The translations under genes and the position numbers were made by a program. The notes under the pieces are model-generated. The model had not been told where the DNA came from. It saw nothing but the letters and a program-made list of their open reading frames with translations, and did no database searches. A stretch of 64,000 nt of DNA from Methylomagnum ishizawai (GTDB lineage Bacteria > Pseudomonadota > Gammaproteobacteria > Methylococcales > Methylococcaceae): positions 1,289,501-1,353,500 of the forward strand of contig NZ_FXAM01000001.1 of assembly GCF_900155475.1 (NCBI RefSeq). The letters run 5' to 3'. Of this stretch, positions 8,020 through 15,772 are shown in pieces. Every line of letters starts with the position of its first letter. Position 1 is the first letter of the stretch.

Positions 8020-8111
8020 CCCAGCAGGGTATCCACTTATCCCGGCTTAAATCTTGTTCAAACAATCGGGGCCACCTCTGTGATCGCCAAGAAAACTTCT
8101 GATGGCGTGAA

Positions 8112-9653
8112 TTATTTTTTGGCTTTAGCCACAAAGCTCTCGTAGCTTATATGCGAGAGGTCGATTTCATATCTTAGCTTCTCGATGTCATCCTTTAGCG
8201 TTTTTATTTGAATTTCATCTATATAAATGAAGGTTGTCTTGTATTCCTGCTCATGGCCTATCATCTGAGCTAAACGCTCGACCGGAATATAGTTGATAAG
8301 CTTGGAGGCGAAAGACTTTCGAAAAGAATGGAAAACTTTTCCAGAATTGGCAGTGAATCCACAATTCTGCTTGTATCCCTTGCATGCGGAGTCCCCGTTA
8401 AACCAACGACTGGCATTTTTGCCCCATTTCCCTTTTGCAGCATAGCTAAGTCCGGTCGAGAAAATTTGACCTGATTTGCCGCTGATAAACTCAAGGAATC
8501 CCAGTTCTATCAATTTTGAATGGATGGGCACTTTACGGCGACCCGCCTCGGATTTGACGCTCTTTTTCTCCTGCTTATCTTCCTGTTCCTCATCGGTAAT
8601 ATCTATGTACCAAATTCCGTCAGGAGTCTTTTTTATATCTTCAACGAGCAACTGGCAGAGTTCATTGAGCCTGGCACCGGTATACATCGCCAATAGTGGA
8701 AGCCAAAAATGATAATCGTGGTTGGCCGTGCGGGATGCCTTTTCAGGAAGAAAGACGTGACCATGGATCAGTTTATCAAGATCCGCATCTGAAAAAGGTT
8801 TATAAGAATTCGCCTTGCTTTCCTTTTTGGAGACCTTGATTGTTAGATCTTCAATAATATCTTCGAGAATATACTTTTTCTTTTTAGCAAACTTGATTAG
8901 GGAAACAAATAATTCCCAATGCACTGCTTGGTTACGCTTTTCCCAAACCGGCAATTTGGCACGTTTGGCCTCGGCTATTTTTTCCGACAACGTCGCCAGT
9001 TTAGCCAGGCTGCCCTTATTGGGATTGGTGGGTATTTTGGGCAAAGTTTCCCAAACATGAATCGCATCTTGATTGGTGATTTCAGAGCAAGGCTTATCCC
9101 CAACGATTTCTAGAAGCAGCCCCAGTCGTTGTTTGCCTTGTTCATGAGCATGCTCACCTTCGGTCCATCCATTTCCGAGTTTGTGTTGCACAAATTCGTC
9201 GATAACCGAGGCAAGCCGGACAGAACTGGCGACCGGGATCAGCGGCGTCGTTGGGCTGGTCGCGAGGGCGGGCAACCCCAAAGCTTCTATTGCGGCTTGT
9301 ACGGATTTACGCTCTTCCTCTGGCGCATTCGGGTGGTCAGAGTGGTCCACCGAAATTTGGCCCTGAAATCTGGCGCCGTTAGGCAGGGTAAATAGGCCTG
9401 AAATTTGGGTAACGCGAAGGATGTCTTTCGGATCGGGGAAGGGGAATTTCATGTTTTGCAGTTCAGCTACAAATTGGTCGAGCACCGCCCGGTAGGCCCG
9501 CGCCATTTTTATAGCTGCGCGCTTGCTGTCGGTGCGGAGTGAGCGCTTGATTTCGCGCTTGTGCTGAAAATGTAGACGAAACTCTTTGGGAATGAAGAGC
9601 CGGACGTAATAAATTCCGTGCCGGTTACGGGAGATATTGAGGGCGGTTTTCAT
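8112..9653 (-). CDS. Large tyrosine site-specific integrase of the island (DUF6538-type N-terminus)
   Basis: This encodes 513 residues. The N-terminus (NRHGIYYVRLFIPKEFRLHF..IKRSLRTDSKRAA, residues 10-50) is the arm-binding/DUF6538-like region. A SAM-like core-binding domain follows, then the catalytic domain: Arg in AMYTGARLNELCQL (about 317-330), HSFRKSFAS (about 447-455), His in AQMIGHEQEYKTT and Tyr in FIYIDE. It lies 100 bases from a 27-bp copy of the ssrA 3' end, so ssrA is the likely integration target, a common site for such enzymes. Lower GC than the adjacent prophage marks it as part of the island. Confidence 0.85.
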   Translation of the reverse strand: MKTALNISRNRHGIYYVRLFIPKEFRLHFQHKREIKRSLRTDSKRAAIKMARAYRAVLDQFVAELQNMKFPFPDPKDILRVTQISGLFTLPNGARFQGQISVDHSDHPNAPEEERKSVQAAIEALGLPALATSPTTPLIPVASSVRLASVIDEFVQHKLGNGWTEGEHAHEQGKQRLGLLLEIVGDKPCSEITNQDAIHVWETLPKIPTNPNKGSLAKLATLSEKIAEAKRAKLPVWEKRNQAVHWELFVSLIKFAKKKKYILEDIIEDLTIKVSKKESKANSYKPFSDADLDKLIHGHVFLPEKASRTANHDYHFWLPLLAMYTGARLNELCQLLVEDIKKTPDGIWYIDITDEEQEDKQEKKSVKSEAGRRKVPIHSKLIELGFLEFISGKSGQIFSTGLSYAAKGKWGKNASRWFNGDSACKGYKQNCGFTANSGKVFHSFRKSFASKLINYIPVERLAQMIGHEQEYKTTFIYIDEIQIKTLKDDIEKLRYEIDLSHISYESFVAKAKK

Positions 9654-9755
9654 GGGTGCCTCGGGCTGGGAGGCGGGGCGACCGGCTCACCGGATCGTCC
9701 CACCTTATCGTCTCACCCAGCACTTTTGGCTGAAAACCGCTTCAAAAACAAGATG

Positions 9756-9782
9756 TTGGTGGAGGTGGCGGGAATTGAACCC
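9756..9782 (-). repeat. 27-bp copy of the ssrA 3' end, probable island attachment site
   Basis: The 27 bases at 9756-9782 are identical to 46197-46223, which is the TPsiC arm and CCA end of the complete tmRNA gene. The similarity stops sharply after GAACCC. Such a partial copy next to an integrase is the classical mark of integration into ssrA. Both copies have the same orientation. Confidence 0.75.
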
Positions 9783-10015
9783 TATACCGCCGGGAGCCCA
9801 GAAAAACAAGCCCAGCATAATCAACGGTTTGGATAAGTAAAGATACGCAGAGCGGCGGTAAACCGGAGAAAGTGGAGGCAGGCGACCTCCACTCGGGCGC
9901 GGGGAGCAGAGCGGGGAAGGGAAGAATGGAAGCGAGAAAGGACGCTCACGCATGGATTCGAGGGGAAACCCGCGCACGCACACACCCACACACGGAGGAT
10001 CGCCAAAACCTTCCT

Positions 10016-10356
10016 GGCCTAGGGAACCCCGTTAACCGTGCAACATAATCTAAAAAGCGTGATTTTCCCTTTCAGATTCAGCAGGTTGCAGAAAGTGTTA
10101 AATGCAATATCAGTGTAATATCGTGCAACAAATATCGCACGGCGAGGTGTCGGCAATATTGCACTACCAAGGCGGCGCAAAACCCGCTCTAAAGCCATTA
10201 CGGATCAACAGCTTAGGCCGGATGCGCCGAAAACCCAGGTTGCACGATATTACACTAATATTGCACTAACCGACGATGACGTAAGTCTATGATTTTAAAG
10301 GTGAAAACCCCGCTTTTCCGGGGCCGTGTTGCACGATTAACGGGGTTCCCTAGGCC
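10016..10356. repeat. Nested inverted repeats around the prophage left attachment site
   Basis: An outer perfect 20-bp inverted repeat (10016-10035 and 10337-10356, containing CCCTAGG and extendable to 30 bp with one mismatch) encloses an inner 26-bp inverted repeat with one mismatch (10104-10129 and 10239-10264, of the form GCACGATAT-N7-ATATTGCAC). The right half matches the prophage right end in direct orientation (inner motif at 45744-45768, core at 45837). These look like integrase core-type and arm-type binding sites, with an additional inverted copy at the left. Confidence 0.7.
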
Positions 10357-10360
10357 ACGA
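10337..10360 (+). repeat. Prophage attL core
   Basis: TTAACGGGGTTCCCTAGG.. here matches 45837-45860 at 21 of 24 positions, in the same orientation. The integrase gene begins its coding region's stop end only 12 bases inside, as is usual for attL-int. An exact inverted copy of the first 20 bases sits at 10016-10035. Confidence 0.7.
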
Positions 10361-10371
10361 CAGGATGAGCG

Positions 10372-11370
10372 CTAGGCGAGGGGGTTTAGGCGGATGGCGT
10401 CGGCCAGATGTTCGGGGGCGAGGTGGGCGTAGCGCATGGTCATCTTGATATCGCTGTGCCCCAAAATCTTCTGCAAGGTCAACAGGTTCCCGCCGCCCAT
10501 CATGAAATGGGAGGCGAAGGAATGCCGCAGGATGTGGCTACATTGCCCGCTCGGGAGTTCCAGCCCGGCCCGTACCACCGCCCGGCGGAACGCGCCGATA
10601 CAGCCAGTGAACAGCCGGGCCTCGGGCGACCGGCCCCCGGCGTAGTCCACGAGTTGCTTGAAGAACACCGGGTCGAGCGGCACCGTCCGGGTTTTCTTCG
10701 ACTTGGTGAACTCGAAAGTCACCCGCCCGTTGTGCAGATGCTTCCGCTTCAGTCCCTCGGCTTCGCCCCACCGCGCCCCGGTGCGGATGCAAATCTGCGC
10801 CACCCACCACGTCGATTCATTCAGGCACCCGCTGCTAATGGTGTCCATCAACGTCCCGATTTCATCCTTACTCAAGTAGGAAAGCTGGCGCTCTTGAATC
10901 TTGATGGCCTCGACCTCGACCAGCGGGCATTCGTAGGCGATGACCTTCAACTTGCGGAGCTTGTGGAACACCGCCGCCAGATAGCCCTGGTGATTGTTGA
11001 AGGTCTTGGCCGTGATCCGCTGTTCCGGTGGATCGGTGACAGTCCGGCGGTAGCGGAATTTCACCCAGTCCTCGGCGGTCAAGCAGGCCGCGATGGGGTT
11101 GCCCAGGGCGGCGCAAATCGCGTCCAGGCACCGCCGCCGTTTGTCGTGGTCGGCGAGGTTGATGCCGTGGTATTGGTCCCACAGGCCGATCAACTCCGAA
11201 AGCTTGCGCCGGTCTTCATCGGCCCCGGCCTTGGGCAGGTGTTGGGCCAGATAATCCCGCTCGAATGCCTCGGCCTGAACGCGGGTGGGGAATTTCTTCC
11301 GCACACGCTTGATGCCCTTGCGATCGATGTCGGCTTCGTAGCGCCCATCGGCCAGCGCCTTGATCGCCAC
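10372..11370 (-). CDS. int: Prophage tyrosine integrase
   Basis: This encodes 332 residues. The N-terminal arm-binding part (DGRYEADIDRKGIKRVRKKF) and a SAM-like core-binding domain (about 60-150) precede the catalytic domain. Catalytic residues are visible: Arg in CIRTGARWGEAEGL (about 199), H-x-x-R in SHILRHSFASHFMM (about 281-284), His in ILGHSDIKMTMRY and the nucleophile Tyr in MRYAHLAP. It resembles P2-group phage integrases. The gene ends at the attL core, so it acts on the sites at 10337 and 45837. It is transcribed with the lysogeny genes on the minus strand. Confidence 0.92.
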   Translation of the reverse strand: MAIKALADGRYEADIDRKGIKRVRKKFPTRVQAEAFERDYLAQHLPKAGADEDRRKLSELIGLWDQYHGINLADHDKRRRCLDAICAALGNPIAACLTAEDWVKFRYRRTVTDPPEQRITAKTFNNHQGYLAAVFHKLRKLKVIAYECPLVEVEAIKIQERQLSYLSKDEIGTLMDTISSGCLNESTWWVAQICIRTGARWGEAEGLKRKHLHNGRVTFEFTKSKKTRTVPLDPVFFKQLVDYAGGRSPEARLFTGCIGAFRRAVVRAGLELPSGQCSHILRHSFASHFMMGGGNLLTLQKILGHSDIKMTMRYAHLAPEHLADAIRLNPLA

Positions 11371-11373
11371 GGG

Positions 11374-11595
11374 CTAGCTTTTCCAGCCCTTGGTATACCG
11401 CAACTCCCCGGACTGCCAGCGTTCCAGCACGTAGGGCTGGGCCAGCCGGAACAGGTCCAGCCGGGTGTAGTCCTCGCCCGGCACGGCCCCGGCGTCGATC
11501 AAGGCGTCTTCGATATTGCGGGCGAACAGCAACAGCGTGTCGTGGAAAGTGGTTTCGTCGGTGGATTCAAAGGGGGGAATCAATGGAGTGGGCAT
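11374..11595 (-). CDS. Small prophage protein of the lysogeny module
   Basis: This encodes 73 residues between the integrase (3-base gap) and a lipoprotein gene (3-base gap), so it is part of one minus-strand operon. The sequence is acidic and helical (ETTFHDTLLLFARNIEDALI), with no membrane segment and no recognised domain. It could be an excisionase-like or accessory factor from its position, but no HTH is evident. Confidence 0.6.
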   Translation of the reverse strand: MPTPLIPPFESTDETTFHDTLLLFARNIEDALIDAGAVPGEDYTRLDLFRLAQPYVLERWQSGELRYTKGWKS

Positions 11596-11598
11596 GGT

Positions 11599-12081
11599 TT
11601 ACCTCTTGGGTGGCTGTGTCAGGTGGTCGAAGTCGGTGCCGGAAACCTCGAATCGGCGGGCGTCCATCATGATGTGCCGGGATTGGTCCGCCGCGCTCAA
11701 GTCAACCGCCACCCGCAAGGTGGCTTTTTTCGTTGCCGGGTCAATGGCCTCGATCGCCACGAAGTACGAGGTGCCCAGGGGCGCACCATGGACGAAGTGC
11801 GTCCCACGCCAATCAGCATCGACCGCCACCGGCCCCGTGACATCGCAATGGAGGCATGCCTCGAACCCAGCCCGGATATCCTCGCGCCGCAAGGTGATCG
11901 ACAGGTGGTTGTCCTGATCGCCGCCCAGGTGGACTGTGACCGCCGGACGCCCGGACAAGGTGAATGGGAAATCTGTTACCGATAGCACATGGTCCACGTC
12001 CAGCGGCTCGGCTTCCCCGCATCCCGCCGCCATCAAGGCCAGCCCGGCCAACCATCCCCAGCGGATTGGGTTAATGTCCAT
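11599..12081 (-). CDS. Predicted lipoprotein in the prophage lysogeny module
   Basis: This encodes 160 residues. The N-terminus MDINPIRWGWLAGLALMAAG is followed by Cys (residue 21), giving a lipobox LMAAGC for signal peptidase II. The residue after Cys is Gly, so transfer to the outer membrane is plausible. The mature part is beta-rich with no known domain. A surface or periplasmic lipoprotein expressed from a lysogeny operon is a typical place for superinfection-exclusion or conversion genes; that role is inference. It lies between the integrase-proximal small gene and the exported nuclease. Confidence 0.7.
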   Translation of the reverse strand: MDINPIRWGWLAGLALMAAGCGEAEPLDVDHVLSVTDFPFTLSGRPAVTVHLGGDQDNHLSITLRREDIRAGFEACLHCDVTGPVAVDADWRGTHFVHGAPLGTSYFVAIEAIDPATKKATLRVAVDLSAADQSRHIMMDARRFEVSGTDFDHLTQPPKR

Positions 12082-12093
12082 GTGCCCCCTCTT

Positions 12094-12738
12094 TCAATGT
12101 CCGCAGATGGATTCGCACGGAACCCCATCATGATCCCGGTCCAATTTCGATAGGCCGCAATCGTTCAGATAATGTCGGGCTTCGGCGCAACTGGTCATTT
12201 GCCCGCAGGCGCTTTTTGATCCGCACGTCCCACCGCCGCCGGTTCCTCCGGCGTTGGCGGTGTTGGTCTTGGGTTTCTTCTGGCTGCCGTGGCGGTATTC
12301 CCAGGGCGGTGTAGGGTTCGCCTTGGCCCACAGCCCCGCGCCGTCTGCGCGGGCTTTTTCTTCCGCCGCCTTGATGGCTGGATCGTGGCCGTACTGGACA
12401 TAGAACCAGGCCATACCCTGTTCGGCCTGTTTGAGGTTGGCGTCCACGCCATTGCAGGCCACCCGGCCCAGCGTCCTTCCATAGTGATCCTTGCCTTGGT
12501 CCCGCACAGTCGCATCCGTGCCAAAGCAGATATCGGACAAGCTTTGCTTCGAGCGCTGCCCGTAGTCCTGGTCGGATTCGGGCGCGTCGATTTCCACTAG
12601 GCGCACCTTGGTTCCCTTGCCGTTTTGCATGACGGTGAGGGTATCCCCGTCATGAACCCCCACAACCTTTCCCGTCCAATCGGCGGCGCATGGGCCGCTC
12701 ATCGCGATCAATAGCGCGGCGCTATAAATCCCCCGCAT
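12094..12738 (-). CDS. Exported SNase-type nuclease with C-terminal Excalibur domain
   Basis: This encodes 214 residues: a signal peptide (MRGIYSAALLIAMSGPCAAD, cleavage near residue 19), a staphylococcal-nuclease domain (21-140) and a C-terminal Excalibur calcium-binding motif (CAEARHYLNDCG..LDRDHDGVPCE, about 184-209). Nuclease residues corresponding to the SNase active site are present: D in GVHDGDTL, Arg46 in VRLVEIDAPE with D51 and E54, and Arg88 in DHYGRTLGR. The product should degrade DNA or RNA in the periplasm or outside the cell. It sits between the repressor and integrase with the lipoprotein gene downstream by 12 bases, so it is probably expressed in the lysogen. Confidence 0.88.
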   Translation of the reverse strand: MRGIYSAALLIAMSGPCAADWTGKVVGVHDGDTLTVMQNGKGTKVRLVEIDAPESDQDYGQRSKQSLSDICFGTDATVRDQGKDHYGRTLGRVACNGVDANLKQAEQGMAWFYVQYGHDPAIKAAEEKARADGAGLWAKANPTPPWEYRHGSQKKPKTNTANAGGTGGGGTCGSKSACGQMTSCAEARHYLNDCGLSKLDRDHDGVPCESICGH

Positions 12739-12814
12739 GGCTTTCCCCTTTTGTCAAGGTGAATATTCACGTTCAAAAACGTGTGACCCGGTTCACATAA
12801 TCGTGTGTAGTCCC

Positions 12815-13219
12815 TTAACTCGCCTTGCGGAAACGCCGGATGACTTTCACCCTGGCCGTCTTGGCTTGTTCAACTTTTTCGACAAGGTCTTCGATTTCGT
12901 CCCTCTCTTCGGGGTCGAGCATCCGCAGTTTCGCGACAATCACCTTTTCCTGCTGTGAGTACTCTTCTTCCGTGGGTGGAGGCGGGGCGGGCGCTGGCGT
13001 TTGGGGCTGCATCCTGGCCCCGGTCAGGATGTAGAAGATATCCGCTCCGACCTTCTCGATAGCCTGCAAATATTCGATATCCGGGGAACTTTTCCCCTGT
13101 TCATACGCTATTTGCGTCTGTTTTTTGACCCCGCCGAACCCGCCAAAAATGGGCTGGGAGTGCCCCAGTCGCTCCCGTTCCTCGCGTAGCCGTGCGTGCC
13201 AACCATCGGCAAAGAACAT
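12815..13219 (-). CDS. CI-like phage repressor (XRE-type HTH)
   Basis: This encodes 134 residues. The N-terminal HTH runs from about 8 to 60 (RLREERERLGHSQPIFGGFGG..QTQIAYEQGKSSPDIEYLQAI). A Pro-rich linker (about 72-83) joins it to a helical acidic C-terminal part (DPEERDEIEDLVEKVEQ) that probably mediates oligomerisation; there is no peptidase domain, so the induction route is not the LexA-like type. It is divergent from the gp16-like gene at 13401, and two 13-bp repeats at its start are candidate operators. Confidence 0.8.
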   Translation of the reverse strand: MFFADGWHARLREERERLGHSQPIFGGFGGVKKQTQIAYEQGKSSPDIEYLQAIEKVGADIFYILTGARMQPQTPAPAPPPPTEEEYSQQEKVIVAKLRMLDPEERDEIEDLVEKVEQAKTARVKVIRRFRKAS

Positions 13220-13259
13220 TTTTTTAGACCTTCTCTTGCATGGTCGATTTTTTTAGACC
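13218..13259. promoter_or_regulatory. Candidate repressor operators: two exact 13-bp direct repeats
   Basis: ATTTTTTTAGACC occurs at 13218-13230 and again at 13247-13259, 29 bases apart (close to three helical turns). The first copy overlaps the repressor start codon. They lie in the divergent region between the CI-like and early genes, where operators are expected. No binding data can be inferred; the repeats are seen directly. Confidence 0.5.
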
Positions 13260-13400
13260 ACAATAAATCAACACAAGATTTTCCAGGAATCCACAAAACA
13301 CAATACGTAGGAACCCACGGTAACGGCGTGGGGATGGTTGCCTAGGTATTGGAAAGTTCTGTGTTTTCTTGGGAGTTTACCACAGCCCGGAAGCTCCCCC

Positions 13401-13637
13401 ATGACCCAGAAAAAGAACGCGATCAAGGCGGCACGCACCCGCCAACAAGCCAGGGATTGGCTGCGCCGACAAGGGAAGTCGGTCCCCCAGTTCTGCCGGG
13501 AAACCGGCCTGGATACGCAAGCCGTCTACGACCTTTTGAGCGGTCGGGCGGCGGGCACATTCGGCAAATCCCACCGCGCCGCCGTCGCCCTCGGCCTGAA
13601 GCTGCCGCCGCCGCCGGACGTTCAAGACCCGGCATAG
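13401..13637 (+). CDS. BcepMu gp16-type phage DNA-binding protein (Cro position)
   Basis: This encodes 78 residues from ATG 13401; an upstream in-frame ATG at 13338 exists but lies in the operator region. The pattern ARDWLRRQGKSVPQFCRETG..AVYDLLSGRAAGTFGKSHRA followed by AVALGLK matches the BcepMu gp16 family, small HTH-like proteins found at the start of early operons. It is divergent from the CI-like repressor, so it probably acts as the lytic regulator in the genetic switch. Confidence 0.75.
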   Translation: MTQKKNAIKAARTRQQARDWLRRQGKSVPQFCRETGLDTQAVYDLLSGRAAGTFGKSHRAAVALGLKLPPPPDVQDPA

Positions 13638-13694
13638 CGTAGGCCGCCCCCCCACCATCCCAAAATCGGACACCCACCCTAGGAAAAATCACCG

Positions 13695-14087
13695 ATGGAC
13701 AGCCTCCCCCATGCCCTGCTGGCCGAACTGATCGACCCCGGCCCCTGTACCCCCCGCGAGGCGGAAGTGGTCCGCCTGCTGTGCGAGGGCCGGCCCGTGA
13801 AGGGTATCGCCCGCCGCCTGGGCTGCACACCGAAAACGGTGTCCACCCACCTGGAGCATGTGCGGTTCAAGCTGGGGGCGCATAGCCCGGTGCAGGTGGC
13901 CTTGATCGCGGTGGCCGAGGGGATGGTGCGGGTATCGCGCCGGGCGGCGGGCGTGCTGTTCGCGCTGGCGATGGGCTGGCAGGCGCTGGATAACGACGCG
14001 CTCAGACCCAGGGCGGCGCGGCATCATCGAGCGGGCGCGCGGGTGGCTCAGACCTGGGTGCGGGCCGGGGCGGGGAGGGCGGCGTGA
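13695..14087 (+). CDS. LuxR-type helix-turn-helix protein
   Basis: This encodes 130 residues. Residues about 15-75 form a LuxR/GerE HTH: CTPREAEVVRLLCEGRPVKG, then IARRLGCTPKTVSTHLEHVR and FKLGAHSPVQVALIA. No receiver or ligand-binding domain precedes it; the C-terminal 50 residues contain a weakly hydrophobic stretch (RRAAGVLFALAMGWQAL). The gene is second in the rightward early operon, with the following gene overlapping its end (if the 14084 start is used). It may be a transcription factor for early genes or for the host; the ligand, if any, is unknown. Confidence 0.75.
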   Translation: MDSLPHALLAELIDPGPCTPREAEVVRLLCEGRPVKGIARRLGCTPKTVSTHLEHVRFKLGAHSPVQVALIAVAEGMVRVSRRAAGVLFALAMGWQALDNDALRPRAARHHRAGARVAQTWVRAGAGRAA

Positions 14088-14140
14088 ATATGGGCCGCGC
14101 CCCCGTTCGCCCCTTCAACCACAGCCCAGCGAGGCAAACC

Positions 14141-14725
14141 ATGAGCGCAAGCGCCACCCAAACTCCGGTTCAGGATTCTGGCCGGGTCCGTCTTTCCCTG
14201 GAATTCGCCGGGGTCATCCTGCCCATAGCCAAGGACGAACACGGGCGGGACATCGTTCCCTTGAAGCCTATTTCCGATGTTTTCGGCCTGGATTGGGAAA
14301 AACAACGCATCAAGGTCAACAACGGAATCTCCCGCAGATTGGGAACCTGCACCCACCTTATGGTGGGTGGTGGTCAAGGCCGTGAAATGACGTGCATCCG
14401 GTTGGACCGGGTAGCGGCCTACTTGAACACCATCAATCCAGAGAAGGTAAGGGCTGTTGGCAACGAAGTCGGGGCCGACTTCCTGGAGCGGAAACAAGAG
14501 GAATGGGACGACCTGATCCATGCCTATGAAATGCGAAGCGGGATGTTCGCCACCCAGGCCCAGCGCGAGGCGTCGGCCCGCTCCCGCAAGGTCCGCGATC
14601 TGCTGGCCGTGGCGAAGGAGAAGCGCAACACCCAGGACCAAGCCGACCGGCGCGTTTTGGGTGGCTTGATGAAGGGACTCGCCGCAGACCTGGGCGTCCC
14701 GTACCAGGAAGAACTGGACGCCTGA
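14141..14725 (+). CDS. Phage antirepressor N-terminal domain protein
   Basis: This encodes 194 residues from ATG 14141 (a start at 14084 would add 19 residues). The N-terminal region LSLEFAGVILPIAKDEHGRD and IVPLKPISDVFGLDWEKQRI match the P22_AR_N type found in phage antirepressors. A helical C-terminal part (QREASARSRKVRDLLAVAKE) lacks a known Ant/KilAC domain. In known phages such proteins inactivate repressors by protein contact. It lies in the early operon after the two HTH genes. Confidence 0.72.
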   Translation: MSASATQTPVQDSGRVRLSLEFAGVILPIAKDEHGRDIVPLKPISDVFGLDWEKQRIKVNNGISRRLGTCTHLMVGGGQGREMTCIRLDRVAAYLNTINPEKVRAVGNEVGADFLERKQEEWDDLIHAYEMRSGMFATQAQREASARSRKVRDLLAVAKEKRNTQDQADRRVLGGLMKGLAADLGVPYQEELDA

Positions 14726-14794
14726 AACGAAAGCGGCCCGGAGGTCGGAACACCCTCGGGCCGCGAATACCCACACAAAGACCGGAGAACTGTA

Positions 14795-14977
14795 ATGCAA
14801 ACCACCGAACAAGCCAACACCGCCAACCGCCCGCCCTATAGCCGAATCACCATCGGCAGGAAGGGCGATCCTGGCACCCTGACCTATAGCATCCCCAACG
14901 ATGCCCGCCGCATCACGGGCGAAACCTTGATGGGCTTCGTCCGGCGCGTGGGCACCGTGGTTCCAGCCACCCGCTGA
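14795..14977 (+). CDS. Small prophage early protein
   Basis: This encodes 60 residues, starting after a CCGGAGAA ribosome-binding site. It is basic, with one repeat-free alpha/beta-like sequence (SRITIGRKGDPGTLTYSIPN). No domain is recognised. It is separated by 69 bases from the antirepressor-like gene and by 152 bases from the next. Confidence 0.5.
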   Translation: MQTTEQANTANRPPYSRITIGRKGDPGTLTYSIPNDARRITGETLMGFVRRVGTVVPATR

Positions 14978-15129
14978 CCGATCAACCCCGCTGCTCCCGG
15001 CGGAATCTCGGGAGGATAACCGGAGGGTGTCGCCTCGACGCGGGCAAACTTCCGGCACTTGGACCCACCGCCGCCGGTAGCTCTCTCCCGGCGGCGGCGC
15101 GGCCCTTCCAACACACCAGGAACCGGACC

Positions 15130-15315
15130 ATGAGCGACGATCCCCATAAAACCATCGCCCTGCTACGGGAAGCGCTCAGGATCAACGCGGTGGAAACCAA
15201 CAAGGTGCGGGCGCAGAACGACGCCCTGCAAAACGACTTGAGGCGCACCCGGCTGGAACTGGCCGATGCGCGGAAAGAGATTGCCCGGCTCTCCGGGCAT
15301 GAGCGGCAAGGATGA
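15130..15315 (+). CDS. Small coiled-coil prophage protein
   Basis: This encodes 61 residues, nearly all predicted helix, with heptad spacing (KTIALLREALRINAVETNKV..LQNDLRRTRLELADARKEIA). It likely forms a dimeric coiled coil. The start ATG 15130 is preceded by CCAGGAACCGG, a moderate ribosome-binding site. Its role is unknown; position is the early operon. Confidence 0.5.
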   Translation: MSDDPHKTIALLREALRINAVETNKVRAQNDALQNDLRRTRLELADARKEIARLSGHERQG

Positions 15316-15475
15316 AGCGAAGCGCAGGACGCCAAGCCAAACAGCGCAAACAGTAGACCAGGCGGGATGCCGAAACAAAAAGGGCGGGGCTTCCAGGGGA
15401 AGGAAAGCCGCCGCCCATTCCGTCCGCCGGGGATGCTGAATCCATCCCAGGCCGATACCGAACAGGAGCATCATA

Positions 15476-15772
15476 ATGTCCACGATACCGAATGTCACCC
15501 AGGGGCAGAATCCGCCCGCCATCCCCCCGCAACTTCCGTTTTCCGCGCTAGTCGCGGACCTCATCGCGGCGGACCGAAACGAGGACGCCTATCAGTTGGT
15601 CATTTCCTACGGGATTTGGCTGGAAAATCATGGTGCTTTCGCCCGCTACGCCATCGGCAATGAAGAATCCGTCTGGGTGAACCACGATTTGGAAATCATC
15701 CAAGACCCCGACGAAGCCGAGCGCGAAACCGAAGAGGCCGCTTGCTGGGACAACGAAGCGGGGGAATTCTGA
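15476..15772 (+). CDS. Hypothetical acidic early protein
   Basis: This encodes 98 residues, with an acidic C-terminus (DPDEAERETEEAACWDNEAG). A GGAGCATCATA ribosome-binding site precedes the ATG. Its TGA overlaps the ATG of the next gene (15772), so they are coupled. No domain is recognised. The acidic, compact composition could suggest a DNA mimic, but evidence for that is weak. Confidence 0.55.
   Translation: MSTIPNVTQGQNPPAIPPQLPFSALVADLIAADRNEDAYQLVISYGIWLENHGAFARYAIGNEESVWVNHDLEIIQDPDEAERETEEAACWDNEAGEF

Larger units (their letters stand above)
6830..8039 (+). mobile_element. IS3-family insertion sequence, copy 2 (different type)
   Basis: The termini match as inverted repeats: TAAGTGGATAAACTGCT at 6830 inward and TAAGTGGATACCCTGCT at 8039 inward on the other strand. 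The element carries orfA and orfB with a T TTT TTA slippery heptamer. It is clearly distinct in sequence from copy 1, so two separate IS3 lineages have entered the island. No obvious target-site duplication is seen. The transposase appears intact. Confidence 0.85.
9654..10371. other. Junction between island and prophage, no protein gene
   Basis: This 718-base interval holds an ssrA-derived repeat (9756-9782), about 230 bases without recognisable features (including a CA-rich run near 9975-9995), and the nested inverted-repeat attachment region (10016-10356). Open frames here are short and overlap the repeats; none has a convincing start. Confidence 0.6.

Noticed and set aside
10408-11985. 525-codon plus-strand frame opposite the integrase region
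   Set aside because: It is antisense to the integrase, the small gene and the lipoprotein, all of which have clear features.
14048-15058. Long minus-strand frame across the early genes
   Set aside because: It is antisense to the antirepressor-like gene, with no ribosome-binding site and no family features.
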